Assembly: GCF_000745835.1 (NCBI RefSeq)
Contig: NZ_JQKB01000003.1
Location: 124,001 to 188,000, forward strand
Direction: 5' to 3'
Source of the DNA: Belnapia moabensis DSM 16746
Lineage (GTDB): Bacteria > Pseudomonadota > Alphaproteobacteria > Acetobacterales > Acetobacteraceae
Length of the DNA: 64,000 nucleotides
The translations under genes and the position numbers were made by a program. Of this stretch, positions 1-8,487 are shown in pieces. The notes below the pieces were generated by a model. It did no database searches. It was not told the DNA's origin and worked only from the letters and a program-made list of their open reading frames with translations. Within the stretch, counting starts at the first letter, position 1. Each line of letters opens with the position of its first letter.

Positions 1-160
1 CCGGGCGAATACTTCTGTCTCCTCATGGATGTAGTGTCGTCCCAATACTGGACGCCGGACGGCACATGATCCCGTGGCATGGGACGAAGCGCGAGGCAGG
101 TTTCATGTGACGGGAGGCGGCATCGGCGCGATGCTGCGGGAACAGGCATGGGAGGAAAGC

Positions 161-334
161 ATGGGCGTGCGGGCGCTCGGCTATGTCGGGATCGAGGCGA
201 GCCGGATGGAGGAGCGGAGCGGAGCGCAGATCGCCTTCCGCCTTGCTGACCGCAGGCAGCGGATGCTGGCAGGGAACCACACCCCAATGCCTGGAGGATG
301 CAGCTGGTGGGACCGGCCGAGAGCGGCGAAGTGA
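161..334 (+). pseudogene. Remnant of a VOC-family (extradiol-dioxygenase-like) gene with internal deletion
   Basis: A 57-residue reading frame begins at an ATG preceded by an excellent ribosome binding site (GGAGGAAAG, 151-159). Its first residues (MGVRALGYVGIEAS) look like the start of a vicinal-oxygen-chelate domain of the 2,3-dihydroxybiphenyl dioxygenase type. A few residues later comes IAFRLADRRQRMLAG, which resembles the second strand region (LxLRxDDRxxRxxV) normally found some 20 residues further on, so an internal piece seems to be missing. The frame then runs into unrelated sequence and stops at 332-334, overlapping the GTG proposed for the next gene. Family resemblance is judged by eye. 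It could instead be a chance frame, but the strong RBS argues for a former gene. Confidence 0.45.
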
Positions 335-1962
335 CGCGGCCGGAGCGGCGACTCCCCTCCCCGCGCGCGATGGTCGTCGCGCCGCAGCCGGAGGCGGTGG
401 AGGCGGGTGCGGCGATGCTGGCGGCGGGCGGCAATGCGCTGGATGCGGCGCTGGCCTGCGCGATCACCCAGGGCGTCGTCGATCCGATGATGTGCGGCAT
501 CGGCGGAATCGCCACCTTGCAGGTCTTCGACCCGGCCAGCGGGACGCATACGGTGCTCAACGGGCTGGGGACCTGCCCGGCGGCGGCACGCCCGGACATG
601 TGGGCGGAGCATTTCCTCGGCGAGTGCCCGGACGGGTTCGGCTATCGCGTGCGGGGGTATGAGAACGAGTGCGGAGCGCAGGCCGTCACCGTGCCGGGGG
701 CGGTGCGGGTCTTCGCCGAGGCGCATGCGCGGCTCGGGCGGAAGGACTGGGCCAGCCTGTTCGAGGCGGCGATCGGCTTCGCCGAGGAGGGGTGGATCAT
801 CCGGCCGCATGTGCAGGCGATGTTCACCCTCGACGAGCGGCCCTATGGGCGGATGAGCTATCCGGAGAAGCTTGGCTACACCGAGGATGGGCGGCGGCTC
901 TACCTGCGGGAGGACGGGACGCCGAAGCGGCTCGGCGAGGTGGTGCGCAACCCGGAGCTGGCGGCGACGCTCCGGGTGCTGGCCGAGGGTGGGGCGGAGG
1001 AGTTCTACCGGGGGCGGATCGCGCGGGCGATCGTCGCGGCGATGGAGGCGCGGGGCGGGCTGATCGACGCCGGGGACCTCGACGGCTTCCGAGTGGCGGA
1101 GGGGGCGCCGCTGCGCGTGCCCTATCGCGGGTATGAGCTGGCGCTGCCGGAGCCGCCGGCGGGGGGCGTCGTCGTCGGCGAGATGCTGCGGATCCTGGAG
1201 CGCTTCGACCTCGTGGCGCTTGGGCACAACACGCCGGACTACGTCGCGGTGGTGGCGGAGGCGATGAAGATCGCGGGCATCGACAAGGAGGCGCATGTCT
1301 GCGACCCGGCCTTCCAGGATGTGCCGGTCGGGCGGCTGCTGTCGGACGGGTATGCCGATGCGTGTGCGGCGCGCATCCGGCGGGGGGAGCGGGCGAGCCT
1401 CACCCGCGCGGGGAGCGACGCGCCGAACACCACGCATGTCTCCTGCGTCGATGCGGAGGGGATGATGGTGTCGATGACGCATACTCTCGCCGTACCCTCG
1501 GGCCTCATCGTGCCGGGGATGGGGTTCATGCTGAACGGGGCGATGAACTGGATGGACCCGCGGCCGGGGCGGGCGGGCTCCATCGCGCCGGGGAAGCGAC
1601 GGTATTCCTCCATGACGCCGACGATCGTGCTGCGGGAGGGGAAGCCGGTCGTGACGCTCGGGGCGCCGGGCGGAGCCTGGATTACCGTCGCCGTCGCGCA
1701 GGTGCTGCTCAACCTGCTCGACTGGGGCATGGGGATGCAGGAGGCGGTGATGGCGCCGCGCTTCTCGGCAACGAGCGAGACGATCGACCTGTCGAACCGC
1801 ATTCCGCGCGCGACGGAGCGGGCGTTGCGGGCGATGGGCTATGCGACGAAGCGGAGCTACCAGAGCTACGCCTTCGCCGGGGTGCATGGCATCGCCGTCT
1901 GGGACGGCACCGCAGAGGGCGGAGCCGATCCGCAGCGGGATGGGTATGCGGCCGGGGTCTAG
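331..1962 (+). CDS. Gamma-glutamyltransferase family protein
   Basis: About 543 residues, the usual length of gamma-glutamyltranspeptidase precursors (Ntn hydrolases that cleave or transfer the gamma-glutamyl group of glutathione and related amides). The N-terminal GGNALDAA block (about 33-40) and the autocleavage/nucleophile motif NTTHVSCVD (366-374, Thr367 expected nucleophile) are present, followed by a small-subunit GGAWI-like segment. No clear signal peptide is seen, so a cytoplasmic location is possible. The GTG at 331 is preferred because it overlaps the stop of the preceding remnant frame (GTGA) and has GAGAG at good spacing. An ATG at 298 is possible but its GGAGG directly abuts the codon. 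It converges with the next gene, sharing the palindrome CTAG. Confidence 0.88.
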   Translation: MTRPERRLPSPRAMVVAPQPEAVEAGAAMLAAGGNALDAALACAITQGVVDPMMCGIGGIATLQVFDPASGTHTVLNGLGTCPAAARPDMWAEHFLGECPDGFGYRVRGYENECGAQAVTVPGAVRVFAEAHARLGRKDWASLFEAAIGFAEEGWIIRPHVQAMFTLDERPYGRMSYPEKLGYTEDGRRLYLREDGTPKRLGEVVRNPELAATLRVLAEGGAEEFYRGRIARAIVAAMEARGGLIDAGDLDGFRVAEGAPLRVPYRGYELALPEPPAGGVVVGEMLRILERFDLVALGHNTPDYVAVVAEAMKIAGIDKEAHVCDPAFQDVPVGRLLSDGYADACAARIRRGERASLTRAGSDAPNTTHVSCVDAEGMMVSMTHTLAVPSGLIVPGMGFMLNGAMNWMDPRPGRAGSIAPGKRRYSSMTPTIVLREGKPVVTLGAPGGAWITVAVAQVLLNLLDWGMGMQEAVMAPRFSATSETIDLSNRIPRATERALRAMGYATKRSYQSYAFAGVHGIAVWDGTAEGGADPQRDGYAAGV

Positions 1963-3056
1963 CGGTAGCCCGGGTCGGTGAGGTTGGTCAGCGGGAAGGC
2001 GCTGTGGACGTGCGGCTGCACGACCGGTGCGACGGGGTGCAGGTAGCTGCCGTCGAGCTGGCCGAAGCTCGTCACGCCGAGCAGGCCGAGCACGCCATGC
2101 ACCTCGTCCTGCAGGATGCGGAACATGCGGGCGACGCCGGCCTCGCCGGCCGCCGCGAGGGCGTAGCAGTACATCCGGCCCATGCCGACCAGCTCGGCGC
2201 CGAGGATGATGGCCTTCACGATGTCGGTGCCACGGACGAAGCCGCCATCGACCCAGACCTTGGCGCGGCCGCCGACCGCCTTCACCACCTCGGGCAGGAC
2301 GTCGAGGGAGCCGCGGCCATGGTCGAGCTGGCGGCCGCCATGGTTCGAGACATAGACCACCTCGACGCCGTGCTCGACGGCGAGCAGCGCATCCTCGGCG
2401 GTGGCGATGCCCTTGAGGGCGAGCGGCGTGTCGGGGAAGCGGTCCTTCCAGCGCTTCACGTCGTCCCAGTTCAAAGCGGCCTGGAAGTGCTGGCCGGTGG
2501 CGCGGACGCGCCAGGGCTTGACGAAGCGCTTGGCGATGTCGCGCTCGCGCCGGCTGTAGATCGCCGTGTCGACCGTCATGCAGAAGGCGTCGTAGCCGGC
2601 GCCGATGGCGCGCTGGCTGACCTCCTCGATCCAGTTCCAGTCGCCGCGGACATAGAGCTGGAAGACCTTGGGCCCCTGCCCCGCCTGGGCCATCGGCTCG
2701 AGGCCAGGCATGGAGACGGAGGAGACCATGATGGGGACGCCGTAGTCGCCTGCCGCGCGGCCGGCGGGGGCGCCGCCCTCCGGGTCGAAATTCTCGAGGC
2801 CGCCGACCGGGGCGAGCATCACCGGCAGGGTGATGGGCTTTCCGAGGAAGCGGCCGGAGAAGTCGATCTTGGAGACGTCGCGCAGGACGCGGGGGCGGAA
2901 GGCGAGGCTGTCGATGGCGGCGCGGTTGCGCATCATCGTCGTCTCGGTCTCGGTGGCGCCGACGAGGTAGTCCCAGTTGCCGGGGCTGAGGCGGCCCTTC
3001 GCCTCCTTGACGAATTCATGCAGCGTCTGGAAGGGGCTGTCTTCCGGTTGGGACAT
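1959..3056 (-). CDS. FMN-dependent alpha-hydroxy-acid oxidase/dehydrogenase
   Basis: 365 residues, typical for the glycolate oxidase/lactate dehydrogenase (FMN_dh) family, which oxidises 2-hydroxy acids to 2-oxo acids with FMN. The signature SNHGGRQLD (237-245, His239 as catalytic base) is intact, as are the QLYV strand (133-136), the flavin lysine in LALKG (about 215) and a VWVDGG phosphate-binding segment near 268. RBS AGGAAAA lies just before the ATG. It is probably the last gene of a minus-strand operon that starts at 7329, 57 bp after the lyase. The substrate is not readable. Its neighbours suggest that it acts on a hydroxy acid formed in the same catabolic route. Confidence 0.87.
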   Translation of the reverse strand: MSQPEDSPFQTLHEFVKEAKGRLSPGNWDYLVGATETETTMMRNRAAIDSLAFRPRVLRDVSKIDFSGRFLGKPITLPVMLAPVGGLENFDPEGGAPAGRAAGDYGVPIMVSSVSMPGLEPMAQAGQGPKVFQLYVRGDWNWIEEVSQRAIGAGYDAFCMTVDTAIYSRRERDIAKRFVKPWRVRATGQHFQAALNWDDVKRWKDRFPDTPLALKGIATAEDALLAVEHGVEVVYVSNHGGRQLDHGRGSLDVLPEVVKAVGGRAKVWVDGGFVRGTDIVKAIILGAELVGMGRMYCYALAAAGEAGVARMFRILQDEVHGVLGLLGVTSFGQLDGSYLHPVAPVVQPHVHSAFPLTNLTDPGYR

Positions 3057-3113
3057 TGTCGTTTTCCTCCGAAGGCGTGGGTCAGGCGGCAGGGCAGGAC
3101 GGGGGTGGCGGGC

Positions 3114-3983
3114 TCAGCCCCCCAGGAACTCCTTGGTCCAGCGCTTGTAATCGGCGTCGCGGGTGACGCGGCCCATGAAGTCGGCGCCTGGCACGCCTTG
3201 CAGGTCGGCGGGCTGTACGCCCTCGCGGAGCGCCTTCAGCGTGGCGTAGACGGCTTGTTGGGCGGCCATGATGGGCTGGTGGCCCTGGAGTGCGATGCGG
3301 ACGCCGCGGGCGGCGAGGTAGTCGCGGTCCTTCAGCTCGGTGCCCTCGATGCCGCCGATGATGATGGGCAGGGTGGCGACGGCGGCGACGGCGTCCAGTT
3401 CGGCGCGGGTCTTGATCCCCGTATAGAAGAGGGCGTCGGCGCCGCTCGCGGTATAGGCCTTGGTGCGGGCGACGGCGTCCTCCACGCCGTTGACGGAGAC
3501 GACGCCGCTGCGGGCGACGATGACGAAGGAGGGGTCGTCGCGGGCGGCGAGCGCGGCGCGGACCTTGCCGAGGCCCTCTTCCAGGGAGATGAGCGTGACG
3601 CGGCCATCGCCATGGGGGCGGGGGAGGACAGTGTCCTCGAGCGTCATGGCGGCGACGCCGGCATTCTCCAGCTCCTCCACCGTGCGCATGGCGTTCAGCG
3701 CGTTGCCGTAGCCGTGGTCGGCATCGACCAGCACCGGCAGGGTGCGGACGGCGCGGCAGATGCGGCGGGCCTGCTGGGCGAATTCGCTGAGCGTCAGCAC
3801 GATGAGGTCGGGGGCGCCGAGCACGGTGAGCGAGGCGGTGGAGCCGGCATACATGCCAACCTCGAAGCCGAGATCCTCGGCGATGCGGGCCGACATCGGG
3901 TCGAAGACGGAGCCGGGATGGATGCAGGCCGGGCCGGCGAGGACGGCGCGGAAGCGCTGGCGGCGGTCGGTGATGCTGGACAT
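3114..3983 (-). CDS. Isocitrate lyase/PEP mutase-family enzyme, oxaloacetate-decarboxylase-like
   Basis: 289 residues forming one PEP-mutase/isocitrate-lyase barrel. The Mg-binding region DADHGYGN (87-94) and LEDTVLP (115-121) are clear. The loop that carries the KKCGH or KRCGH cysteine in lyases reads PRPHGDG instead, so it is not a classical isocitrate or methylisocitrate lyase. The overall pattern fits the Pseudomonas PA4872 type of oxaloacetate decarboxylase. Start: the ATG at 3983 has GGAG nine bases upstream and lies five bases after the stop of the preceding gene; an upstream TTG at 4001 would overlap that gene. Same operon as the amidohydrolase. Likely C-C bond cleavage or decarboxylation of an oxo acid; exact substrate unknown. 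Confidence 0.82.
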   Translation of the reverse strand: MSSITDRRQRFRAVLAGPACIHPGSVFDPMSARIAEDLGFEVGMYAGSTASLTVLGAPDLIVLTLSEFAQQARRICRAVRTLPVLVDADHGYGNALNAMRTVEELENAGVAAMTLEDTVLPRPHGDGRVTLISLEEGLGKVRAALAARDDPSFVIVARSGVVSVNGVEDAVARTKAYTASGADALFYTGIKTRAELDAVAAVATLPIIIGGIEGTELKDRDYLAARGVRIALQGHQPIMAAQQAVYATLKALREGVQPADLQGVPGADFMGRVTRDADYKRWTKEFLGG

Positions 3984-3988
3984 GCGGC

Positions 3989-5236
3989 TCACTCCGGCCA
4001 ATGTAGAGGGGGGCGGTGCAGCGTGACGGGCTGGCGCGTGGCGCTGCGGCGGCCGCGCTTGAAGGCGGCGAGGACGGGGGCGACCTCGCGGATCGCGGCG
4101 ACGGGGTCTGGGGCGTCGATCAGTGTGAGGTCGGCCGGGTTGCCGACCGTGATGCCGTAGTCGCGGCGGCGCATCAGCCTGGCTGACTCGGTGGTGAACA
4201 TGGACCAGGTCTCGCGCAGGTCGTCCGGCATCGCGTGCTGGGTAACGTTGGCGTAAAGGTTCGCCATGCGAATGAGCTGGCCGTCGCCCATCGGGGTGAA
4301 GGCGTTCAGGATGTTGTTGGAGGAGATGGAGCAGGTGACGCCGAGGCGGTGCAGGCGGTTGGCGTCGGCCACGCTGCGCTCGATGCGGTGGTCCTTGTCG
4401 CGACCGCCGAGATAGACGTCGGTGGCGGGGAGGACGGTGAGCGCGACGCCGGCATCGGCCATGCGCTTCGCCATCGCGTCCAGCTCCGGCAGGGGCATGA
4501 CCGAGAGCTTGGTCAGGTGGCCGCAGGCGACGCGGCCGCCCCAGCCGTATTGCTCAGTCAGGTCGCAGACTAGGCGGGTGTCGAGATGGGCGGCGGAGGA
4601 GCCGCTGTCGACATGCATATCGATATCGGCGTCGTACTCGCGGGCCAGCTCGAAGACACGGCGGATCTGGCCGGCGGGGTCGGTGTCGTAACTGGGGGCG
4701 GCGCCGACGACGCGGGCGCCGTTGCGGAGCGCGGCCACCATCAGCTCGTCGGTGCCGGGGTTGTTGAGCAGGCCCTCCTGCGGCATCACGCAGATCTCGA
4801 TGTCGATGGCCCATTTGTACTCGTCGACCAGGGCCTTGACGCCCTCAAACCCGCGCAGGCCGACCTTCGGGTCCACCTCGGCATGGGTGCGCATCAGCGT
4901 GGTGCCGTGACCGATGCACTTCTCCAACGTGCGGCGGGCGCGGTCGGTCACGTCCTCAACGGTGAAAGTGTGCTTGATCGCGCTGGTGCGTTCCATCGCG
5001 TGATGCGGGAAGCGGGCGGTCTCGCAGGCGCAGCGGTCGATGGTGCAGGTCTTGTCGAGATGGATGTGGGTCTCAACGAAGCCGGGGGAGACGAGGCGGC
5101 CGGCGCAGTCGATCACCTCTGCCACATCGGCCGCGAGGTTCGGCGCGAGGGCGGCGATGAGGCCGTCCTTCACGCCGATATCGGTGGCGGTGCCGTCGGG
5201 CAGGCGGGCGTTGCGGAGGAGGAGGTCGAGGGCCAT
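3989..5236 (-). CDS. Amidohydrolase-family protein (cytosine deaminase/AtzC-like) with altered active site
   Basis: 415 residues, amidohydrolase superfamily, closest in layout to cytosine deaminase and isopropylammelide amidohydrolase. The first metal motif THIHLDK (56-62, His57/His59), the third ligand His208 and the GH motif His240 are present. By alignment in mind with E. coli CodA, the catalytic Glu217 position is Ser211 (HVDSGSS) and the metal ligand Asp313 position is Asn307 (ISSNNILN), followed by the expected MGDGQL loop. The reaction therefore cannot be assumed to be deamination. The ATG shares one base with the TGA of the HisD-like gene (TGATG), so the two are translationally coupled. 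Confidence 0.82.
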   Translation of the reverse strand: MALDLLLRNARLPDGTATDIGVKDGLIAALAPNLAADVAEVIDCAGRLVSPGFVETHIHLDKTCTIDRCACETARFPHHAMERTSAIKHTFTVEDVTDRARRTLEKCIGHGTTLMRTHAEVDPKVGLRGFEGVKALVDEYKWAIDIEICVMPQEGLLNNPGTDELMVAALRNGARVVGAAPSYDTDPAGQIRRVFELAREYDADIDMHVDSGSSAAHLDTRLVCDLTEQYGWGGRVACGHLTKLSVMPLPELDAMAKRMADAGVALTVLPATDVYLGGRDKDHRIERSVADANRLHRLGVTCSISSNNILNAFTPMGDGQLIRMANLYANVTQHAMPDDLRETWSMFTTESARLMRRRDYGITVGNPADLTLIDAPDPVAAIREVAPVLAAFKRGRRSATRQPVTLHRPPLHWPE

Positions 5237-6549
5237 CAGCGCTTCTCAGCCGCCGTGGCGTAGGGGATGTTGCGGCCGCCATAGCGGCGAACTCGGATAT
5301 TGGCCTGCTCGGCATGGCCGGCGAAGCCTTCGAGCATGCAGAGGCGGGAGCAGGCCTCGCCGATCATGGCGCTGGCCTCGTCGGTCAGCACGCGCTGGTA
5401 GGTGACCGTCTTCAGGAACTTCCCGACCCAGAGGCCGCCGGTGTAGCGCGCCGCCTTCTGCGTCGGCAGCGTGTGGTTGGTGCCGATGACCTTGTCGCCA
5501 TAGGAGACGTTGGTGCGGGGGCCGAGGAATAGGGCGCCGTAATTGGTCATGTGGCGCAGGAAGTGGTCGTCATCGCGGGTCATCACCTGCACGTGCTCGG
5601 AGGCAATGCGGTCGGCCTCGCGCACCATCTCGTCGAGGCTGTCGCAGACGATGACCTCGCCGTAGTCGCGCCAGGACTGCCGGGCGATCTCGGCGGTCGG
5701 GAGGATGGTGAGTAGGCGCTCGACCTCGGCGATGGTCTCGCGGGCGAGCTTCTCGGAGTCGGTCAGCAGGATGGCGGGGCTGGTGGGGCCGTGCTCGGCC
5801 TGGCCGAGGAGGTCCGTCGCGCAGAGCTCGGCATCGACGGTTTCGTCGGCGATGACGAGGGTCTCGGTCGGGCCGGCGAAGAGGTCGATGCCGACGCGGC
5901 CGAAGAGCTGGCGCTTGGCCTCGGCGACGAAGGCGTTTCCGGGGCCGACCAGCATGTCGACGGCGGGGATGCTCTCCGTCCCCAGCGCCATGGCGCCGAC
6001 GGCCTGGACGCCGCCGAGGCAGTAGATCACGTCGGCGCCGGCCAGGTGCTGGGCGGCGACGATGGCGGGCGCCGGCTTGCCCTTGTAGGGCGGGGCGCAG
6101 GTGACGATGCGGGGGACGCCGGCGACCTTCGCCGTCACCACCGACATATGGGCGGAGGCGAGTAGCGGGTACTTGCCGCCGGGGACGTAGCAGCCGACCG
6201 AATTCACCGGGATGTTCTTGTGGCCGAGGACGACGCCGGGGAGGGTTTCGACCTCGATGTCCTTCAGCGCCGCTTTCTGGTGCTCGGCGAAGTTGCGGAC
6301 CTGGGCCTGGGCGAAGCGGATGTCCTCGAGGTCCTGGCCGGTGAGCTGGGAGAGGCACTCCTCTATCTCGGCATCGGTCAGGCGGTAGTCGGCGCGGTCC
6401 CAGCCGTCGAACTTTACCGAGTACTCGCGGACGGCGGCGTCGCCGCGCTGCGCGATGTCGGCGAGCAGGCCCTCGACGATGCCGCGGACCTTGGTATCCG
6501 CATCGGCCTTGTCAGCGGCGGAGATGCTTTGCTTGAGCCAGCGAGCCAT
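5236..6549 (-). CDS. Histidinol-dehydrogenase-family NAD-dependent alcohol dehydrogenase (HpsN-like)
   Basis: 437 residues covering the whole HisD fold. All residues needed for zinc-dependent four-electron alcohol oxidation are visible by comparison with HisD: Gln250 and His253 (GQAEHGPTS), Glu318-His319 (ASEHVQV), Asp352 ([10 protein letters not shown]) and His412 (GHAEQANI). The context is catabolic, with no histidine-biosynthesis gene nearby, so this is probably a paralogue oxidising a terminal alcohol to a carboxylate. The sequence resembles proteins annotated as sulfopropanediol dehydrogenase (HpsN), but no other sulfonate gene is present, so the substrate is open. RBS AAGGAA precedes the ATG. 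Twelve bases separate it from the upstream SDR. Confidence 0.84.
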   Translation of the reverse strand: MARWLKQSISAADKADADTKVRGIVEGLLADIAQRGDAAVREYSVKFDGWDRADYRLTDAEIEECLSQLTGQDLEDIRFAQAQVRNFAEHQKAALKDIEVETLPGVVLGHKNIPVNSVGCYVPGGKYPLLASAHMSVVTAKVAGVPRIVTCAPPYKGKPAPAIVAAQHLAGADVIYCLGGVQAVGAMALGTESIPAVDMLVGPGNAFVAEAKRQLFGRVGIDLFAGPTETLVIADETVDAELCATDLLGQAEHGPTSPAILLTDSEKLARETIAEVERLLTILPTAEIARQSWRDYGEVIVCDSLDEMVREADRIASEHVQVMTRDDDHFLRHMTNYGALFLGPRTNVSYGDKVIGTNHTLPTQKAARYTGGLWVGKFLKTVTYQRVLTDEASAMIGEACSRLCMLEGFAGHAEQANIRVRRYGGRNIPYATAAEKR

Positions 6550-6561
6550 GGACGTGTTTCC

Positions 6562-7329
6562 TTACTCGGCGGTCCAGCCGCCATCGATGAGCATCGCCGA
6601 GCCCGTCATCAGGGCCGAGGCGTCGGAGGCGAGGAAGACGACGGGACCCATCAGATCCTGCACCTGGCCGAGGCGGCCGAGCTTGATCTTGCTGAGGACC
6701 CAATCGGCAAATTCGGGGCGCTCGAAGAAGGGCTTCGTCATCGGCGTCTCGATGAAGGTGGGGCCGATGGTGTTGGCGCGAATCCCGAGGGGGGCGAGCT
6801 CGATCGCCATCGCCTTGGTCCAGCCCTCCATCGCCCATTTGCTGGCGCAATAGACGCTGCGGTTGGGGCCGCCGACATGGCCCATCTGCGAGGAGATGTT
6901 GATGATGGAACCGGGGATGCGCTCCTCGGCCATGCGGCGGGCGACGGCCTGTGCCGCGAAGAAGCAGCCGCGGAGGTTCAGCGCCAGCACGGTGTCGAAA
7001 TCGGCCTCGGTTACCTCGAGGAAGGGAGCGTGGCGGGAGGTGCCGGCATTGTTAACGAAGGCGTGGAAGGCGGGGCGCGCGGCGATGGCGGCCTGGACGG
7101 CGGCGGTGTCGGCGATGTCGAGCACCAGCGCCTCGGCCTGGCCGCCGCAGGCGCGGATAGCCTCGGCGGCGGCCTCGACCTCATCGCCGGTGCGGGCGGC
7201 GAGCGTCACCGAGGCCCCTGCCCCGGCCAGCGCGGCGGCGGCGGCGAGGCCGATGCCGCGGCCGGCGCCGGTGACGAGGGCACGGCGGCCGTCGAGGCGG
7301 AAGCTCGGGGTCTCGGGGAGAACGGTCAT
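6562..7329 (-). CDS. SDR-family oxidoreductase
   Basis: 255 residues, classical short-chain dehydrogenase. The NAD(P)-binding TGAGRGIG (20-27), NNAG (93-96) and the catalytic set Ser147, Tyr160, Lys164 (YCASK) are all present, and the C-terminal ML-IDGGW stretch is typical. It appears to be the first gene of the minus-strand operon continuing through the HisD-like dehydrogenase, amidohydrolase, lyase and hydroxy-acid oxidase. A joint role in oxidising an alcohol substrate of that pathway is inferred. The RBS is weak (GCCGGG next to the ATG). Confidence 0.88.
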   Translation of the reverse strand: MTVLPETPSFRLDGRRALVTGAGRGIGLAAAAALAGAGASVTLAARTGDEVEAAAEAIRACGGQAEALVLDIADTAAVQAAIAARPAFHAFVNNAGTSRHAPFLEVTEADFDTVLALNLRGCFFAAQAVARRMAEERIPGSIINISSQMGHVGGPNRSVYCASKWAMEGWTKAMAIELAPLGIRANTIGPTFIETPMTKPFFERPEFADWVLSKIKLGRLGQVQDLMGPVVFLASDASALMTGSAMLIDGGWTAE

Positions 7330-7444
7330 CCCGGCAGGCTACACCGAGCGGCGGCGCGGTCCAGGCCCCCTTGCCAGGAGTGGCCGCGCCGGGACAGCTT
7401 TCGTTCCGAGGCCGCGGCATAGGCGGCGAAGGGAGAACGTCATC

Positions 7445-8443
7445 ATGAAGAGCCTGTTCAGCGCGCTCGCGGGCGCAGCGCTTGGCCTGTTCGCATCATC
7501 GGCCCTGGTTCCACCCGCCCTGGCGCAGACGCGCTGGGTGATGGCGACACCTTATGCGGAGGCGAATTTCCATACGCGCAACGTCCGCGCCTTCCTGGCC
7601 GATATCGAGCAGGGGACGGGCGGGCGGCTGGCGGTGCAGGCGCATCACAACGGGACGCTGCTGGCGATGCCGCAGATCAAGCGCGGGGTGCAGACCGGGC
7701 AGGTGCAACTCGGCGAGATCCTGCTCTCGGCCTATGGCAACGAGGACCCGTTCTTCGAGGTGGATAGCGTGCCGTTCCTCGCCGATACCGTCGAGGCGGC
7801 GGGGGCGCTGCACCGGGCGACCGAGCCCTATATCCGCGCGCGCTTCGAGCGGCAGGGGCTGACGCTGCTCTACATGGTCAACTGGACCGGACAGGGTTTC
7901 TACACGCGGGAGCCGCTGCAATCCGTCGAGGCGCTGAAGGGGACGCGGATGCGGGCCTTCAACAACCTGACCTTCCGCTTCGCCGAGCTGCTGGGGGCGC
8001 AGCCCGTCACCGTGCAGGTACCGGAGATCCCGCAGGCCTTTGCCACCAACGTGGTCAACGTGCTCTTCACCTCGGCGCAGACGGGGGTGGATGCGAGCGC
8101 CTGGGACTTCGCCCGCAACTTCACCGATGTGGGCGGGATGCGGCCGCGGAACGCGGTCTTTGCGAATAGCCGGGCGCTGGCCACGCTCGATGCGGCGCAG
8201 CGGGCGGCGGTAATGGAGGCGGCGAAGCGGGCGGAGGCGCGCGGGGCCGAGTATTCGCGCGAGGCGGAGGTGGAGATGGTCGGCAAGCTGCGGAGCCATG
8301 ACGTGCAGGTGGCCAGCGTGGCGCCGGCGATGCAGCAGCAGCTCCGCGCCATCGGCGAGGTGCAGACGCGGGAATGGCTCGGCCGCGCCGGGAGCGAGGG
8401 CGGGCAGATGCTGGAGCGGTATCGCGCCCTACTCAGCCGGTGA
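7445..8443 (+). CDS. TRAP transporter substrate-binding protein (DctP family)
   Basis: 332 residues with an N-terminal signal peptide (1-27, ending PPALAQ). The mature protein begins RWVMATPY and carries the DctP-type landmarks LRGMxMR-like (LKGTRMRAFNN) and the VQVPEIPQAF segment that contacts carboxylate ligands. Start ATG 7445 has GGGAGA ten bases upstream. It is divergent from the SDR at 7329, so the 115-bp gap should hold both promoters. No DctQ or DctM membrane subunit is in the window, so this receptor is an orphan here. It may deliver a carboxylic acid feeding the neighbouring catabolic operon. Confidence 0.86.
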   Translation: MKSLFSALAGAALGLFASSALVPPALAQTRWVMATPYAEANFHTRNVRAFLADIEQGTGGRLAVQAHHNGTLLAMPQIKRGVQTGQVQLGEILLSAYGNEDPFFEVDSVPFLADTVEAAGALHRATEPYIRARFERQGLTLLYMVNWTGQGFYTREPLQSVEALKGTRMRAFNNLTFRFAELLGAQPVTVQVPEIPQAFATNVVNVLFTSAQTGVDASAWDFARNFTDVGGMRPRNAVFANSRALATLDAAQRAAVMEAAKRAEARGAEYSREAEVEMVGKLRSHDVQVASVAPAMQQQLRAIGEVQTREWLGRAGSEGGQMLERYRALLSR

Positions 8444-8487
8444 AGCTGGCCGCATAGTGCGGCGCAGCATCGGTGGAGGATGGGGAG

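Noticed and set aside
181-1887. Long open frame antisense to gamma-glutamyltransferase
   Set aside because: An Arg/Pro/His-rich translation without domain features; long antisense frames are normal in GC-rich coding sequence.
1362-4160. 932-codon open frame antisense to the hydroxy-acid oxidase and lyase
   Set aside because: Composed of Gly/Ala/Asp/His-rich shadow sequence and crosses three real genes.
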